This document shows positions 1 through 11,516 of a DNA stretch of 64,000 nt, one piece after another. The notes beneath the pieces were generated by a model. The model worked only from the letters and a program-made list of their open reading frames with translations, did no database searches and was not told where the DNA came from. Position 1 is the first letter of the stretch; the number at the start of each line of letters is the position of its first letter. Made by a program: the position numbers and the translations under genes. The stretch is from Nepenthes gracilis (lineage: Eukaryota > Streptophyta > Magnoliopsida > Caryophyllales > Nepenthaceae): positions 9,596,371 through 9,660,370 of the forward strand of contig BSYO01000026.1 in NCBI GenBank assembly GCA_033239525.1. Direction: 5' to 3'.

Positions 1-1022
1 GTGGGTCACACATAGGAAGAAAAAACCTGAGGTTTAGAGTCATGCGGCAATGCTATTACTAGCCCACGATGAAGAGAGACGCTATAGAATTTGTGAAGAA
101 ATATGAATATTGTCAAATCTACGGTAACGTCCATCATCGGTCGCACACTGAACTCCAAACCCTACAGTCGCTCTGCCCGTTCGTATAGTGGGGACTTTGA
201 CATATTAGGCCAGTTATCCATTACAGTAGGACAAAGAAAGTTTATTATAATCATCATAGACTACTTCAAGAAATGGGTAGGGCCCCCAACTGGTGAGAAT
301 CACTAAGTAAAATGCAATTGAGTTCATCCAACAAAGCATCATTTGCAGGTTTGAGATTTTCGAGGTCATATTGATCAACAAAGGAACCTAATTTATTGGA
401 GAAACGTTCATCAAGTACTCCATGAGTTTGGGAATCGAGTTGGTTCATACTTTTGCTACCTATCCATAGACGAAAGGATAAGTGGAAGTAATGAATTGAA
501 CTTTGTTACATTGGTTAAAAATAAAATTAGAAGATGCAGGGGGCTTTAAGGTAGACGAGCTACCATTCGAACATGGTCCTACTGAACAAATTCCTAGAGA
601 ATCGACACGAGAGACATCATTCAATTTGTGTTATGAGACAGAGGCAGTCATTCTAGCAGAAATTGAACTACCCAGTCTCCAAGTCAAAAACTTTAACCCA
701 CAAAGTAATTTCCAACTTCTGAGAGGATGTCTCGATTTGCTGGAGGAAGTTTGAGACACGACAAGGCTACGAACAGTGGCTTTCCAAATCGCCCAGTATT
801 ATAATAAGATGAAGGCTCACTAGTTCGAGGTAGGGATCTAGTTCAAGGAGTACGGAGGCTACGGATAAGATCGTCGACAGGAATAAACTCTCCCCTAATT
901 AGGAGGGATCATTCATAGTCTCAACTATCCTCTGAAACAATGTGTATAAACTATGCACTTAAAATGAAAAACTAGTCCTGAGGGCATGAAATATTCTCCA
1001 TTTTAAAAAATATTATCAGTAA
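1..1022 (+). pseudogene. Integrase C-terminal half of element A (decayed)
   Basis: Three-frame reading gives a gypsy integrase: a zinc-finger remnant (YCQIYGNVHHRSHTE, about 105-150), then WGLDILGQ-like and IIDYFKKWV core blocks (188-282), SLGIELVHTFATYP (about 430-465), and the C-terminal part with NLCYETEAVILAEIELPSLQ (624-683). It ends with a KYYQ-stop at about 1011-1022, equivalent to the RYFQ end of element E's integrase. The frame changes several times and stops interrupt it, so it is inactive. No chromodomain is visible, which fits non-chromoviral (Tat-like) gypsy. Confidence 0.85.
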
Positions 1023-1880
1023 ACTTGCGTCCATGTCTAGATAGGATAGATGTAAGTTTTGTGCATATCATATAAGGTCCTTGTATGATGTATTGATATC
1101 AATAAGATTGCAATTAATTTGTTATATTAATTGTTTATTTGTGTGCTTACATGTGATTTGATTAATACGAATGACCATGATTGACCATAAATTGAGTGAA
1201 ACTCTCACTTATTAAAACGACTTATTAAAAAACAAGGTTACAACATCGATTGATGCAACCTAATGGCCCAAAAGACGGTTGAACATTAGCTATCGTGTAA
1301 AGATCCAGGGGGCTTGAAGACAAAGATCCAACCCCTCTTTTGGGAGGTCAAATTAAACATCGAAATGAAAAAAACCTTAGGGGGTATTCCCAGCATGAGT
1401 GCAATGATATTCACCCACAAAAATAAGCACCATCAGTCGAATACGGTCGATGGATTAGAATTCGATAAAGATAGGTAACAATGGCAACCCCGCCTAGTAT
1501 GCAAACGAAGAACATGTTGAATAAAAATTTAACATGAATAAAAATAATATCAGTGATAATAATTTGTATAATCTAACTAATCTATAAGTAAACAGATCCA
1601 TTAGTATACAAATATTGACAACATGGAGATCTAAACTTTGAACATAAAGGTTAATTTTACTTGCCTAATGCCTACACATGGGCATCTTGACTATCCTAAC
1701 CAGTCGGAGATCGTAGTGATGGATTCTCACCGGCTTTGAGAAATCCTTAATGTCAGAATGCCGAGAAACCCCAAAAGTTTTTGAATCAAGATAGCCTAAA
1801 GGAAAGTCGGGATCCACTAAGGATACGATCTACCTACAAGTAGAAAACTCCTCCTAAAACCTATCGTCTAGAGCAGGCCC
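1023..1880. other. Non-coding spacer of element A between integrase and antisense ORF
   Basis: AT-moderate sequence with no supported ORF. Short guanine-rich stretches (CCAGGGGGCTTGAAG near 1308 and CCTTAGGGGGTAT near 1375) resemble the sequence that follows integrase in element E (CTTAGGGGGCTCAAC near 30203). This is therefore probably the 3' untranslated region of the sense transcript. Confidence 0.5.
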
Positions 1881-3131
1881 AATCTCTTTTGATCGGAGAT
1901 GTACACTTAACTCTCTCTCTAGTTGAGCACACTTATTTTGAAGATCGACAATTAAGCTAGCATTCAATATTGAATGATACTCAGCCTCTCGGAGTTTGTC
2001 CTCGAGTAAAGTGACCTAATCTATGCCTATAGCCTTTTCATCTGATAACTTTTGAGATCTTACCAACCACTCGAACAACTCTCTAAGTAAGTGGCCTAAT
2101 CTCGACTTTGCTCGGCCTAAGCAATGGCAACGTCAACTCGAATCTCCATCTCCATGAGAATGGAAAGGTTGGTGTACGTCTAGGATAGGTGAGCAATTTC
2201 GATATCACATCTGAGCAACCTATCATCGATCAAACGAACCAACTCTTGTAACTACCAAACAAAGCAAATTAGTCAATCAAAAATAATGACAAGGAGAATA
2301 CTTGAAAATGGATAGTTACACAAACAATACCTTAATGGGAAAAGATCTTTCCTGAAAAGAGAGATTGGAAGAAGATATGAACTCGGATATGGAAAAAGTC
2401 TTCCAGCATAAAAGAGGAAGAGCATGGGGCTAAAAAAGAAGTTCAAACCCAGGGGGAGGAGAAAAAGCATTCAGATCCTTCAAGTGCCTAGATGTTGAGG
2501 CGTTAGCTTGAGAAACTTTCTCCACTTTTGAAATCTTCGGATTATTATCAAGAAACTCATCTATCACCCAATTATTATTAATAAGCTCCACAATGAAAGA
2601 AGCAAGAAGCATAGAAATAGGCTTTGCTTTCCATTCGTTGGAAAGGGTCCAGCTGAAAGAGACCGTAATAAAAAAGTATTAGTCCTTCTAGGCCTTTATT
2701 GAGTCTGGATTACCCTTGCTTATCTCATACTTTTTCTTGGGAGTAAAAAAAACCCAATCACTTTCCTAATTAAACTAGAAAATTACTATAACAGTCTTAG
2801 CGTCCAAACGAAGTTTCCAACGACGAAGAAATACAAACAGGAAAATCAAATATCTAATGGTGTTGGGATGGAGGTGCGCCACAGAAATTTCAACAACCTC
2901 CAAAATCTTATACAATTTCCTTAGAAAAGGAATACGAAACTCTTCTTTCAAATAGATTTCGTACATGGTGACGAAGCCAAGTCTTGAAGAGTAGGCTCTC
3001 TCATTGTATGAAAGAATCTGTAAGGGAACGCCAATAGGAATATTAAACCTATTATAAATATCTACAATATCATCAATAGTGAAGACAAATGAAATCTCAG
3101 CAACACCTTTAAAAACTGCTTGATGAGCCAT
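1880..3131 (-). pseudogene. Antisense extra ORF of element A ('putative gypsy type transposon' domain)
   Basis: The best-preserved block is 3131-2775. It starts at an ATG in good context (TTTCCATGGCTCATC), chosen because copies B and C also start ATGGCT at the same place. The protein reads MAHQAVFKGV..., then IPIGVPLQILSYNERAY, GFVTMYEIYLKEEFRIPF and HLHPNTIRYLIFLFVFLRRW. This resembles the plant Transposase_28 or 'putative gypsy type transposon' family (helical, function unknown). Downstream, 2770-2640 matches B at nucleotide level. Towards 1900 the sequence has a polar, coiled-coil-like composition, as in B. Stops and shifts break it after about residue 119. The call rests on motif resemblance and on the three-copy comparison. 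Confidence 0.7.
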
Positions 3132-3204
3132 GGAAACGAGAAGTGAAAAGTAAATTAGGGCTGGGAGAAGTGGATATGGAAAAGTGTAGAAGTGAATGAG
3201 CGCC

Positions 3205-3345
3205 AAACTTTAACAAGGATCACAGACTAAAACGGTGTCATCCAAAAATACCAAAGGGGAGCACCTTCATGATGGCTGAAATACGTGACAGCACGAATAT
3301 CATTGCATTACACTGTATCGTTCATGATGGCTTGATGTAGCACCT
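3205..3345 (-). promoter_or_regulatory. Conserved upstream block of the antisense ORF, copy A
   Basis: Read on the minus strand, this segment contains GTCACGTATTTCAGCCATCA, then GGATGACACC, then a degenerate TATA position (TTGTTAAAG) about 85 bp before the ATG at 3131. Elements B and C have the same order of blocks at the same distance from ATGGCT. Promoter function is inferred from conservation and layout only. Confidence 0.45.
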
Positions 3346-3940
3346 CCCAAGGCAGATATACGCAACACCGTATTCATTCTAATGCACTGGTCATAATGGC
3401 CTAATTCAACACTTCTTAAGGTAGCAGATTGGTAACAGGCGATCCTGACACTTGGTTAATTGTGATGAGACAAGTGGGCCCTAATTAAAGTCGATCCGGT
3501 CAATTTATAAATGCGCAAATAACGTATTTGCTCAAAGTAAAATATTACACACCGCATTGTCAGAAGTTTGAGTTGTTAGATGTCTGAGTTATCAAATTGT
3601 CAAAAATTAAATAACAAAAAATCACATTTAGGCACATGTCCAGCACTCGACTTGAAGTCAATTACTTACAAAATGCAAATATATTGAAGCCATGTAAAAA
3701 AAAGTAGAATATCAATAGAGTAGTTCAATTTGTTGCATCCTTTCATAATATACAATATTTCAATAACGAAAGTACAAGTCGAATGAAATGGAGAAAGATG
3801 TAGGATAACAACTTACAAAAAAATTCTTCTTTTAGAACTTCAACGGCATCATGGAGAAAGGAAAAGAACAAAAAAGTCCGCTCAAACCTGCAATAGTCGC
3901 CCAGATCACCTCAAGAGGAAACATAAGGCTAGGGATCTTA

Positions 3941-4198
3941 TTACAACGATAAAGGTCTAACTTTGGGATAGACATAAAAGAGAAAAATCAAGATAGTATT
4001 CAAGTGTTTTCTCAAACTTTGGCTCCAAAATTTGGAAAGAAACTTCCACCGACTCCAATAGTGATTGCTCGTAACGGCAATGGTACCATTTTGGTTTAGA
4101 ACAATCATACTATCGGATAAGAAAAGGAATGCCTCATGATGCAAGGCAAAGAAAGCTCCTCTATTTATAACCAAGAGGAGGGCTTGATGGAAATTCAA
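3941..4198 (-). pseudogene. Short conserved segment next to the 3' LTR of element A
   Basis: The reverse strand has an open stretch of 85 residues containing LHHEAFLFLSDSMIVLNQ. Element B has LHHEASFVLPNGMIALSQ at 11304-11360 in the same orientation relative to its antisense ORF. Nucleotide similarity is also clear (TTGCATCATGA.GC...GGTATGATTG). Whether it was a coding exon, a leader of the antisense transcript or simply conserved 3' non-coding DNA cannot be decided from two copies. No known family is recognised. Confidence 0.4.
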
Positions 4199-4275
4199 CT
4201 CAGGAAGATATTAAATCATAACAATTGATGGCAAATAATAAAATTTTACTAAACAAGATCCCAAATCAACAAAGT

Positions 4276-4290
4276 ATTTGGGGAAGGGAC
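4276..4290 (+). promoter_or_regulatory. Polypurine tract of element A
   Basis: TATTTGGGGAAGGGA lies a few bases before the LTR edge TGATGAAATC. A purine run at this point is the plus-strand primer for LTR retrotransposon reverse transcription. Confidence 0.6.
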
Positions 4291-4296
4291 GTGTAT

Positions 4297-5079
4297 TGAT
4301 GAAATCACAACTGACATGTCATTAATGACATGCTAGGGGTTTGGATTCAAACCTCTCAGCATGGGAGTAGTAATGGATACGACTCGAGATGGATTAGCCC
4401 AATACTAAATTAAATAAGAGACCCAAATGTCAACAGCCTAACAGAGGAAGCCACAAAGCTTATTGAGCGATAACATTTGAGTGCATGAATGAATTAAAGG
4501 GTATTATCTGAACAATCAGATATTAAATGAGCCACTTAATGGCCCGATATAGAGAATGACCAAAATGATTTTATAACTAGTAGTCAGGTGACCCAATCAT
4601 TGAATGGGGATGATCATTACATATAATAAGTAATATCTCTCATTACTGATTCGAAGTAGCACTATGCACATATATTGATTTCATATGCCAACTAACCAAA
4701 TGGCGCATTTGGCTATAATAACATCTCTCCTGAAACAAAAAAGGCAGAGATAGAAAGAAAAAAAAAAAGAGAGATAATCGTTCGAGTGAGCAAAAAAGAG
4801 CATTTTCCTCCAAATTTGAACTCATCCTCATCATCTTTAAATTCTAGTATTTACATCTTTGTCATCTTTTTAATCCTAATTGAAAGATTGCTAACTCGAG
4901 TGTCAAACGTTATACCGAGAAACGAGTTTTATATACCTCTTACCCCTAATTTATTCTATTATGATACGTAAGATTTAGATTTGGAGTTACGAAGATCGGA
5001 CCCATTATTATCTGAACATTTAAGTAAGATTAGGTGGCTCTCTAATTCGTATATCAATTTGAATTCTCAAGACGTATCA
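4297..5079 (+). repeat. 3' LTR of element A
   Basis: It starts TGATGAAATC after the purine tract and ends GACGTATCA. The second half (about 4790-5079) resembles the solo LTR at 22007-22737 (GAGTGTCAAA.G.TATA.CG.AGA, AAGATCGGACCCAT.A, TTAATTCGTA.) and the ends of LTRs D and E. A CTATTTATAA motif sits upstream at 4160 but outside the LTR. The 5' start could also be TGTATT at 4292. Confidence 0.7.
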
Positions 5080-6249
5080 AAATCATAACAAAATCCTTAG
5101 AGAAAAAAGACTACCAACATATTACATGATACTTCAAAGGCATCTAAAAGGTGAAGCCAAAAACAGCCATATCTAGCCAATCAGTCTCTTGGCTCCCTCC
5201 CCACAAAATTTAGTGCCAAATACGTTAAGGAACCTAAGATGTCATGGGCAACTACAAGGAATGAGATTGTCAAAACAAATTATTTTCAACATTTAAATAT
5301 CCCCTAAAGTTTGAGACAAGTATGGTCCGAACAACACCACTATTCTACGTTTCCTTACCACAAAAAATATCAAAGTTCAAACATCTAAACCAAAAGATTT
5401 TTCTAATCATTTGACTCTGTACAACTGATGGAATCACCTTGCTTTGTTTGTTCTAAAGAAAACGGGGTGAGATGAAATGAAACTGGAGCGATTTTCTTTC
5501 ATTCAGATGGAGGAAAATCAAGGAAAAGTAAGGAAAGGTAAAGAGAATGAAGTACAATGGATGTCAATGCACCAAAGTTTAGTTTTCTGTTATGAATTTA
5601 GTTGTTTATCCTGAATAAATGAGAACAGATGGAAATTTGACAACCAATAAAACTTATATTACTTAAGTCTAATTACTCAATTTCACACTCAGTGGACCCA
5701 GACAACATGGTTTCATTTACTTTCTTTTAAGACTTGCTTCATTTTCATGTTTTCCACAAGTTTGACCAAAATGGACCCTTTAAGCAAAATAAAAATGCTT
5801 TTGGGATGTTATTTAGCCATCTTTAAGACATCATTTTGTGACACGTTTTTTATCTATTTATTTTTGAGTCTATCAGTATATATAAATAGATGAGATCTTG
5901 TATTATCGATAATGTTTAAAGAGCAGTTATTGGGTACCCAGTCCATTTCTTCTAGGAGGATACCTCCAACAGCAACCCGCCAAGCAATCCTACCCTTGTT
6001 AAACAAGCACAATGACACGGTTTTTTAAGTCCTCCCTTATCCATACCGCAAATTCAGGCTTGCATAATCGACAAATGACTACCATTCAACTTGGAATCAG
6101 TTGACGGAGTCTAACCATCCTGCCTCCATACAAGAAAAAGAATAGAAACGCTTGATAATATGAAGTTTAACCATTGATTTCTAAGTGGGCTGGCTTGTAG
6201 CACCAGCCCCAGTACAAAGTGTATGAAATTTATTAATCTATATAGATTC
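5080..6249. other. Intergenic, no gene seen
   Basis: Unique-looking AT-rich sequence between element A and the decarboxylase gene. No ORF or repeat matching the rest of the window was recognised. Confidence 0.5.
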
Positions 6250-6664
6250 GTTTCTTTATTGACAGGGCTGTTACATTGTCTTCTGGACAAGGATCACAGA
6301 TGACCATCGATTGGCCATCATAAAAGCACCATTGAAGCAGCAAGAGGCCAAGCTCAGAGTTGGTCACAAGAGAACGAATAGAATGTCAGAATAGCGCACA
6401 TAGAGAAGCCCATAGGCAAAAGAATTTATTCAATCGACGACTTTGAAAACAGCATGAAGGAAAGGAAGCACGGAAAAACTAGAAATTTAAGAAGAAAAAA
6501 TGAGGTTTAAGAGGCATAACAGGGAGGAACAAGAACCCTAATTTTACACTAACAGGTTCTCATCGGCCTCTGTAAATGCAAGAATTTGACATGCATCTAA
6601 CATGTTGGTAGTCATAAAAATGGAAGCAAATTATGAAGGAGAAGAATACCCAAAACAGACGACC
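6250..6664 (-). other. Probable 3' untranslated region of the arginine decarboxylase gene
   Basis: Directly downstream of the stop codon on the minus strand. AATAAA signals (TTTATT on the plus strand) occur at 6425-6430 and 6255-6260, giving 3' ends of about 0.25 and 0.4 kb. The transcript end was not determined. Confidence 0.5.
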
Positions 6665-8878
6665 TCAGCAACAAACGAAACCATTCTCATCCTCCACGAC
6701 AGTGGCCTCAGCGCTAGCATAACTGCCATGATAATCACTTCCATATAAAGGATAGCCAATGGAATCTGCATTATTGGCAGCAGCCACGCTGCAGGAAGGA
6801 CCCACCATAAGGTACGGAGTGTTGTGGAATGAACGGGCAAGCCCATTGGCTAGAGAAGCAGTAACTTCCTCTTCGTGCACGCACTCCTCAGCTCGGTGCT
6901 TGAGAGACTGAAACATGAGCTCGGGCTCATGCTGCATCACACGGAGAACATCCGCACAGGAGAGCCCTGGAACTGCGCGGGTGACGGCAAAGCTGTAGGG
7001 GCCATCACTCTGCGTTACGCGAGCTAAACTCGGCCGCCCAAAGAGGTTGTGCAATCCCCCGAGCGCCTCCTCATAAGCCCCGCCAAGAAACATCCCCAGA
7101 TAGTACCTTCCGTCACCACCACCACCAATTCTGCCACCATTTTCTCCTTCCAATTCATGGAGGAGCAAGCTCAAGTTCCCGCCAATAAACTTGTCGATTT
7201 TCCCATCACTATCGCAGGTCAAGTCGGACAGAATCCCTCGGACAACCGGCCTTTGATCAAGACGATGAATTGGGATTATTGGGAACAACTGCCCAATGCC
7301 CCAGAAATCAGGAATTGAAGTGAAGATAGACAGGTTCACATGGTAAGTTCTTACCGGATCAGCAACACCAAGAGACTTGGAGACCAAGTCATACAAACCA
7401 TCAACCGCTGCAAGCTGCTCGATGTCCAAACTTCCATCTTTGAATTGATCAACACAGCGCTGCTTGAGCTGGTCTGCATAGAACAGACAAGTCTCGTACT
7501 CGCCCCTAATCGCTGCAGCATAAAGGTCGGCATAGTCTCCCCGACCTTCCTCGGTTAGCCCCTCTAGCAAGTACTGTAATCCCATAGAAGACACAACCGG
7601 GGTGCTAGCAACACTGGCAGAGACTGTCTCGAATATCAATATCGAGTGATGCGAAACAATTGCTCGACCGCTTTCGCTGCAAATCACAGGGTGGTTCACC
7701 CCTTTGCTGTCACAAACAACGCGAACAGCTCTAACAACAGAATCGGCATACTGTTCCAATGTGTATCCAACCGAAATATCAGATGTGGTTGATTTGGAAC
7801 CGTCATAATCGATGCCAAGACCTCCCCCAATGTCTAAAATACGCATTCGCGCGCCCAATCGCACCAACTCGCAGTAAATCTGAGCCGCCTCCGCAACAGC
7901 ATCGATGAGCAGGTCGGTTGAGGGAATCTGAGAACCGATGTGGAAATGCAGCAATTGAAGGCAATCCAGCATCCCGACCGATCCAAGCTTCTTGACAACG
8001 CGCAAGATTTGAGTCGTTGTGAGACCAAATTTTCCCTTTTCACCAGATGTTGAGCCAAAATGTCCGGAGTGCATGGTCCTTAGCTTTGCCCTGAGGCCAA
8101 AGACGGGCCGTACAGATAGCCTTCGGCTCAAATCGATGGCCAAATCGAGCTCCTCTTCTTGTTCTAACACCACAATTGTATCTAATGCTAGTTTCCGGGA
8201 GATGAGCGCGAGAGAAATGAACTCGGCATCCTTGAAACCATTGCAAACCAGCAAGGCTTCCGGGTTTCCTTTGCAGAGGCAGCTAATGGCTAGTAGGAGC
8301 TCGGGCTTCGACCCGGCCTCGAGGCCAAACCGGAATGGATATCCGAATTTCACGATATCTTCGACCACGAATCGATCCTGGTTGCATTTCACCGGGTAGA
8401 CACCTTGGTAATGGGAATGGTAGCACTGCACCTGGATTGCGAAATCAAACGCCGAATGGAGCGACTCAAGCCGGTTCTTGAGAACGTCCGGGAATCGGAC
8501 GATAAGGGGCAGCTGAAGCCCAAGCCCGCCCATGGATTTCGGGTCGGACACCTTCTTCACGACCTTCAACAGGTCGATCTCTTGGTGCGGCAGAGTGTCC
8601 TTGCCATAAGGACGGACGGAGATATTCCCGGAGGAGTTCACGGAGAAGTACGGAGGGCCCCAGCCGTCGATCTGATACAGCGCGGCGGAGAGCGAAGGTG
8701 ACCAATGGACGTTTTCGACATCGGCGGCAGACATGGTGAAGATGTTTGTTGCCAGAGGTCCGCCGGAGAATGGCTCCGGCGCGGGAAGAGAAGCGCTGGA
8801 GAGAGAGAAGGCACGAGGACCACCGTAAAAAACGGCGGCACCGGCGGCGGCATCAACGCAACAAGCCAAAGCCGGCAT
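6665..8878 (-). CDS. ADC: Arginine decarboxylase, plant biosynthetic type (EC 4.1.1.19)
   Basis: Decarboxylates L-arginine to agmatine with pyridoxal phosphate, the first step of the agmatine route to putrescine. One uninterrupted frame of 737 residues, in the usual range (about 700-740) of plant ADCs, which are often intronless. The start at 8878 ([11 protein letters not shown]) is the family's usual N-terminus. An in-frame ATG at 8905 would add nine residues but has a weaker context. Counting from 8905: the PLP lysine is in YPVKCNQ (K173); HFHIGSQ is at 321-327; the phosphate-binding glycine loop [12 protein letters not shown] starts at 358; SESGRA is at 410-415; and the catalytic cysteine block TCDSDGK is at 563-569. 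An alanine/glycine-rich N-terminus follows the start, as is common in the family. The first half is much more GC-rich than its surroundings. Nothing suggests inactivation. Confidence 0.97.
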   Translation of the reverse strand: MPALACCVDAAAGAAVFYGGPRAFSLSSASLPAPEPFSGGPLATNIFTMSAADVENVHWSPSLSAALYQIDGWGPPYFSVNSSGNISVRPYGKDTLPHQEIDLLKVVKKVSDPKSMGGLGLQLPLIVRFPDVLKNRLESLHSAFDFAIQVQCYHSHYQGVYPVKCNQDRFVVEDIVKFGYPFRFGLEAGSKPELLLAISCLCKGNPEALLVCNGFKDAEFISLALISRKLALDTIVVLEQEEELDLAIDLSRRLSVRPVFGLRAKLRTMHSGHFGSTSGEKGKFGLTTTQILRVVKKLGSVGMLDCLQLLHFHIGSQIPSTDLLIDAVAEAAQIYCELVRLGARMRILDIGGGLGIDYDGSKSTTSDISVGYTLEQYADSVVRAVRVVCDSKGVNHPVICSESGRAIVSHHSILIFETVSASVASTPVVSSMGLQYLLEGLTEEGRGDYADLYAAAIRGEYETCLFYADQLKQRCVDQFKDGSLDIEQLAAVDGLYDLVSKSLGVADPVRTYHVNLSIFTSIPDFWGIGQLFPIIPIHRLDQRPVVRGILSDLTCDSDGKIDKFIGGNLSLLLHELEGENGGRIGGGGDGRYYLGMFLGGAYEEALGGLHNLFGRPSLARVTQSDGPYSFAVTRAVPGLSCADVLRVMQHEPELMFQSLKHRAEECVHEEEVTASLANGLARSFHNTPYLMVGPSCSVAAANNADSIGYPLYGSDYHGSYASAEATVVEDENGFVCC

Positions 8879-9420
8879 CTCTTCCTCGATCTGCTTTGTT
8901 TTCATCTACGAAGTTAAAGGGTTAGAGATTGTGACTATTTTTCCGACGTATATATGGGGGCTTTAGAACCCGCCGAGGCCGGAGCCCCGGCCACCCCCTC
9001 AAAAGAAGCAGGTGAAACGACGTCTGTCGGAGAAAAATCCCGGAGCCCTAGAAAGTCGGAACTTGTCTATCCCCACGCCGAATTCAGAAGAAGCTCTGGA
9101 AAACAATGGTAGAAATCCCACAAGCCAATTTGGAAGAACTAAACTGATTTAGATATATGTAGATCTTACCATGCAGATCCAGGACTTTATTTCAAGGTCT
9201 AAAAGAAAGAGAAGTGTGAAAGCGGGAGAAATGGAGGAGAAAACGACAAGTCGAATGCAAAAAACCCTAAACAAATTGGTGGTTAGGGGTTTGCCATTAA
9301 TCCCTTCTTGAAAACTTGAGGGGCGACGGTTAAAATTTGTCCCACGGTTGAAAGAACGTTGGATTTCTTATATCAAACGGCGAATATTTAAATTTTTTCT
9401 TTTTTAAAATAAAATTTTTA
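8879..9420 (-). promoter_or_regulatory. 5' leader and proximal promoter of the decarboxylase gene
   Basis: Upstream of the start, the minus strand has a TATATA at about 8955-8948, only about 45 bp before the ATG at 8905, and further AT motifs near 9157-9150 and 9371. A possible short leader intron runs from GTAAGAT (9169) to TTTTCCAG (ends 9096), 74 bp. Plant ADC mRNAs can have long leaders, so the distal start is plausible. The transcription start is not determined. Confidence 0.4.
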
Positions 9421-10248
9421 AAACTTTTTTAAAACGATATTAACATATCTACATTATAAAAATATTATTAATATAATTTCAATTTTTTTCCAACAATTAA
9501 ATATCGGTCATTAAAGTAAAAATTAAAAAAATCACACGGTTTCTGTGAAATTTGCAATGACCATATTGAACTTTATAGATTTGCTTTGATGAATGTAGCC
9601 TTTTTTTGACATGGCGAGGTCTCTTTGAGATTTCTCTTTTAAAACAAATATCTATATTTATTAAGCTTGTTCAATTATAAACATATCGTGTTTAGCATGA
9701 CTTAAAAATATATAGTTTTGGCGTAACATTGTACATGGCCTACAATATATTAGGTTAGGCTTGCTTATGAATCATGCTGTACTATAAATCGACACGATAT
9801 GATCTATATATTAAAAAAATAAATATATATGTATTAAAAATAAAATTAATCATATAAAAATATTAAATTGATACTTTTTATAGGCTCATTAAATCATATC
9901 CCCTCCAATACTTCACCATGATAATATTCTTATTGTTTCAACTACTACATTTTTTTTCATAATATTTTTCTAAATTAATGATAACATATATAATATTTGG
10001 CAATGACTTTGTCAATAGATCTTATAAATGCATTATATTTTAGATTACAGTCAAATTATTTAATATTATTGTAGTACATTAAATGACTCATGTCACTTAC
10101 CATGTTTCAACCACTATAACACGTAATTTATAAATTTTGTAATTAGAGTATTACATCGACTTAACTATTTGAAGATTAATAATGCCCACTTCAATTTTAT
10201 AAATCTTTTAATAAAAATATTGCCGTCATGAGACTTAAGTGGGGATAA
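9421..10248. other. AT-rich intergenic, no gene seen
   Basis: Low-GC sequence with many short A/T runs. No ORF or recognisable repeat before the left LTR of element B. Confidence 0.5.
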
Positions 10249-11063
10249 TGTTAATGCGTCTTAAAAATTCAGATTATTATATAAATTAAGAAACCGCATT
10301 ATCACGATTAAGCGTTCGAATTAAAAGTGAGTCTGATTTTCATAACTCAAAATTCAAATTTTACACACCATAATAAAACAAATAAGAGATAAGAGAAATA
10401 TGAAATTCACTCTCCTATATATTTTTCGACACTCAAATTAAAAATTTTTTGATGTGAAAGATGTTAGAAAATGAGTGTGAAAATATAGAGTGGACGGGAT
10501 GAGTGTTTGTTTGGAGGACAATATTTCTTTTGATGTACTTGTTTGATAGAGTGGGTTTAGTTTATACACTCGTCAAGGTAAGTGTCTTTTGAATTTGTTC
10601 ACTCAACTGATAGAGTGTCTTTCATGTTTACGCACTCATTTTATTGAATGTCTAATTTTCTTTTTCCTTCTTTTTTCTTATTTCCCTTTGGAGGAGAGGT
10701 TATATTTATAGTAGAAGCCTTCGCTTGGCTAAAGAGCGCCTGGAATCAATGTGTGGGTCTGTACCGCTTTGTTTTAGTGGTGAGGGGTATGACCTACATG
10801 TATAATGACTGCCTCAATTAAATGGTACGACCACCTAATTTCCAGTGATTGGATTGATTTAACCACTCATTGTATTTGGCCATTAAGTAGCTCATTTAAG
10901 AAATCCATTATGATCATTTATTGTCTAATTGTTCAGGTTGTATATCTTAGTTCAAGCGTTGCGTTATTTGCCTCATGAGCTCGGAGGCATCTTTTATTGG
11001 GCTGTCATTATTTGGACTTATCCGTCCATGTATTGGGTTCACCCTTTTTAACCGCATCTATCA
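10249..11063 (-). repeat. Left (3') LTR of element B
   Basis: Plus-strand edges are TGTTAATGCG...CTATCA. It pairs with 19785-20551: shared stretches include GATTATTATATAAATTA, AATTCAAATTTTACACACC, GAAAATGAGT and GGAGAGGTTATATTTATAG. It also matches the solo LTR at 39016-39728 and, more weakly, the LTR of element C. Confidence 0.75.
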
Positions 11064-11276
11064 GATGTCATAATTATTCAGTATTTTGTGTCACATATTA
11101 AATAATTAATAAAAATATTTAAAGATCTCAATTTTGTATAATTTAATTATATTTTTTAAAAAAAGTTTTTTTGAATATCTCGAATCATTGATAAAATTAA
11201 TCATATTTAAATAATCAAAGAATTAATTATTTTCATGTTGTATAAATAAATAATTATATTAGTATGATTAGTTTTT
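11064..11276. repeat. AT-rich 0.21-kb segment shared beside both LTRs of element B
   Basis: From GATGTCATAATTATT to TTAGTATGATTAGTTTTT this segment is nearly the same as 20552-20763 (GATGTCACAATTATT... TATGATCAGTTTTT). One copy lies inside the element and one outside. The solo LTR at 39016-39728 lacks it. Confidence 0.7.
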
Positions 11277-11303
11277 GGCTATAAGTGGTGGTGCTCTTTT
11301 ACT

Positions 11304-11516
11304 TTGCATCATGAAGCGTCATTTGTCTTACCCAATGGTATGATTGCATTGAGCCAGCATGAAGCTTTTGCTACTACAAGCTGGAGGACGGAGTCGGTAG
11401 GAGTTGTCCTCCAACTTTTGAAATCGAGATCCGATGATGTATTTGAAGATTGCCATGGTTACCCTCTTTTATGTGAAAAATCGTATTTATTTTTTTCTTT
11501 TATGTTATTACCATAA
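11304..11516 (+). pseudogene. Short conserved segment between 3' LTR and antisense ORF of element B
   Basis: Open stretch of 70 residues beginning MHHEASFVLPNGMIALSQ, equivalent to 4198-3941 of element A. Both lie at the LTR side of the antisense ORF and in its orientation. No known domain. It could be an untranslated part of the antisense transcript. Confidence 0.4.

Larger units (their letters stand above)
1..5079 (+). mobile_element. Ty3/gypsy LTR retrotransposon A, 3' part (Tat-like)
   Basis: The window opens inside a gypsy element read on the plus strand. In order it shows the end of integrase, a non-coding spacer, an extra ORF on the opposite strand, a polypurine tract and a 3' LTR ending in TATCA. 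Its antisense ORF region aligns by eye at nucleotide level with element B (12366-12835), so A, B and C are one family. Integrase, then an antisense ORF, then the 3' LTR is the arrangement known for Tat-lineage elements with additional ORFs. The 5' part lies outside the window. All coding parts carry stops and shifts. Confidence 0.85.

Noticed and set aside
7049..8917. Open frames in other phases, including 126 residues on plus at 8019-8399
   Set aside because: Shadows of the GC-rich arginine decarboxylase coding sequence.
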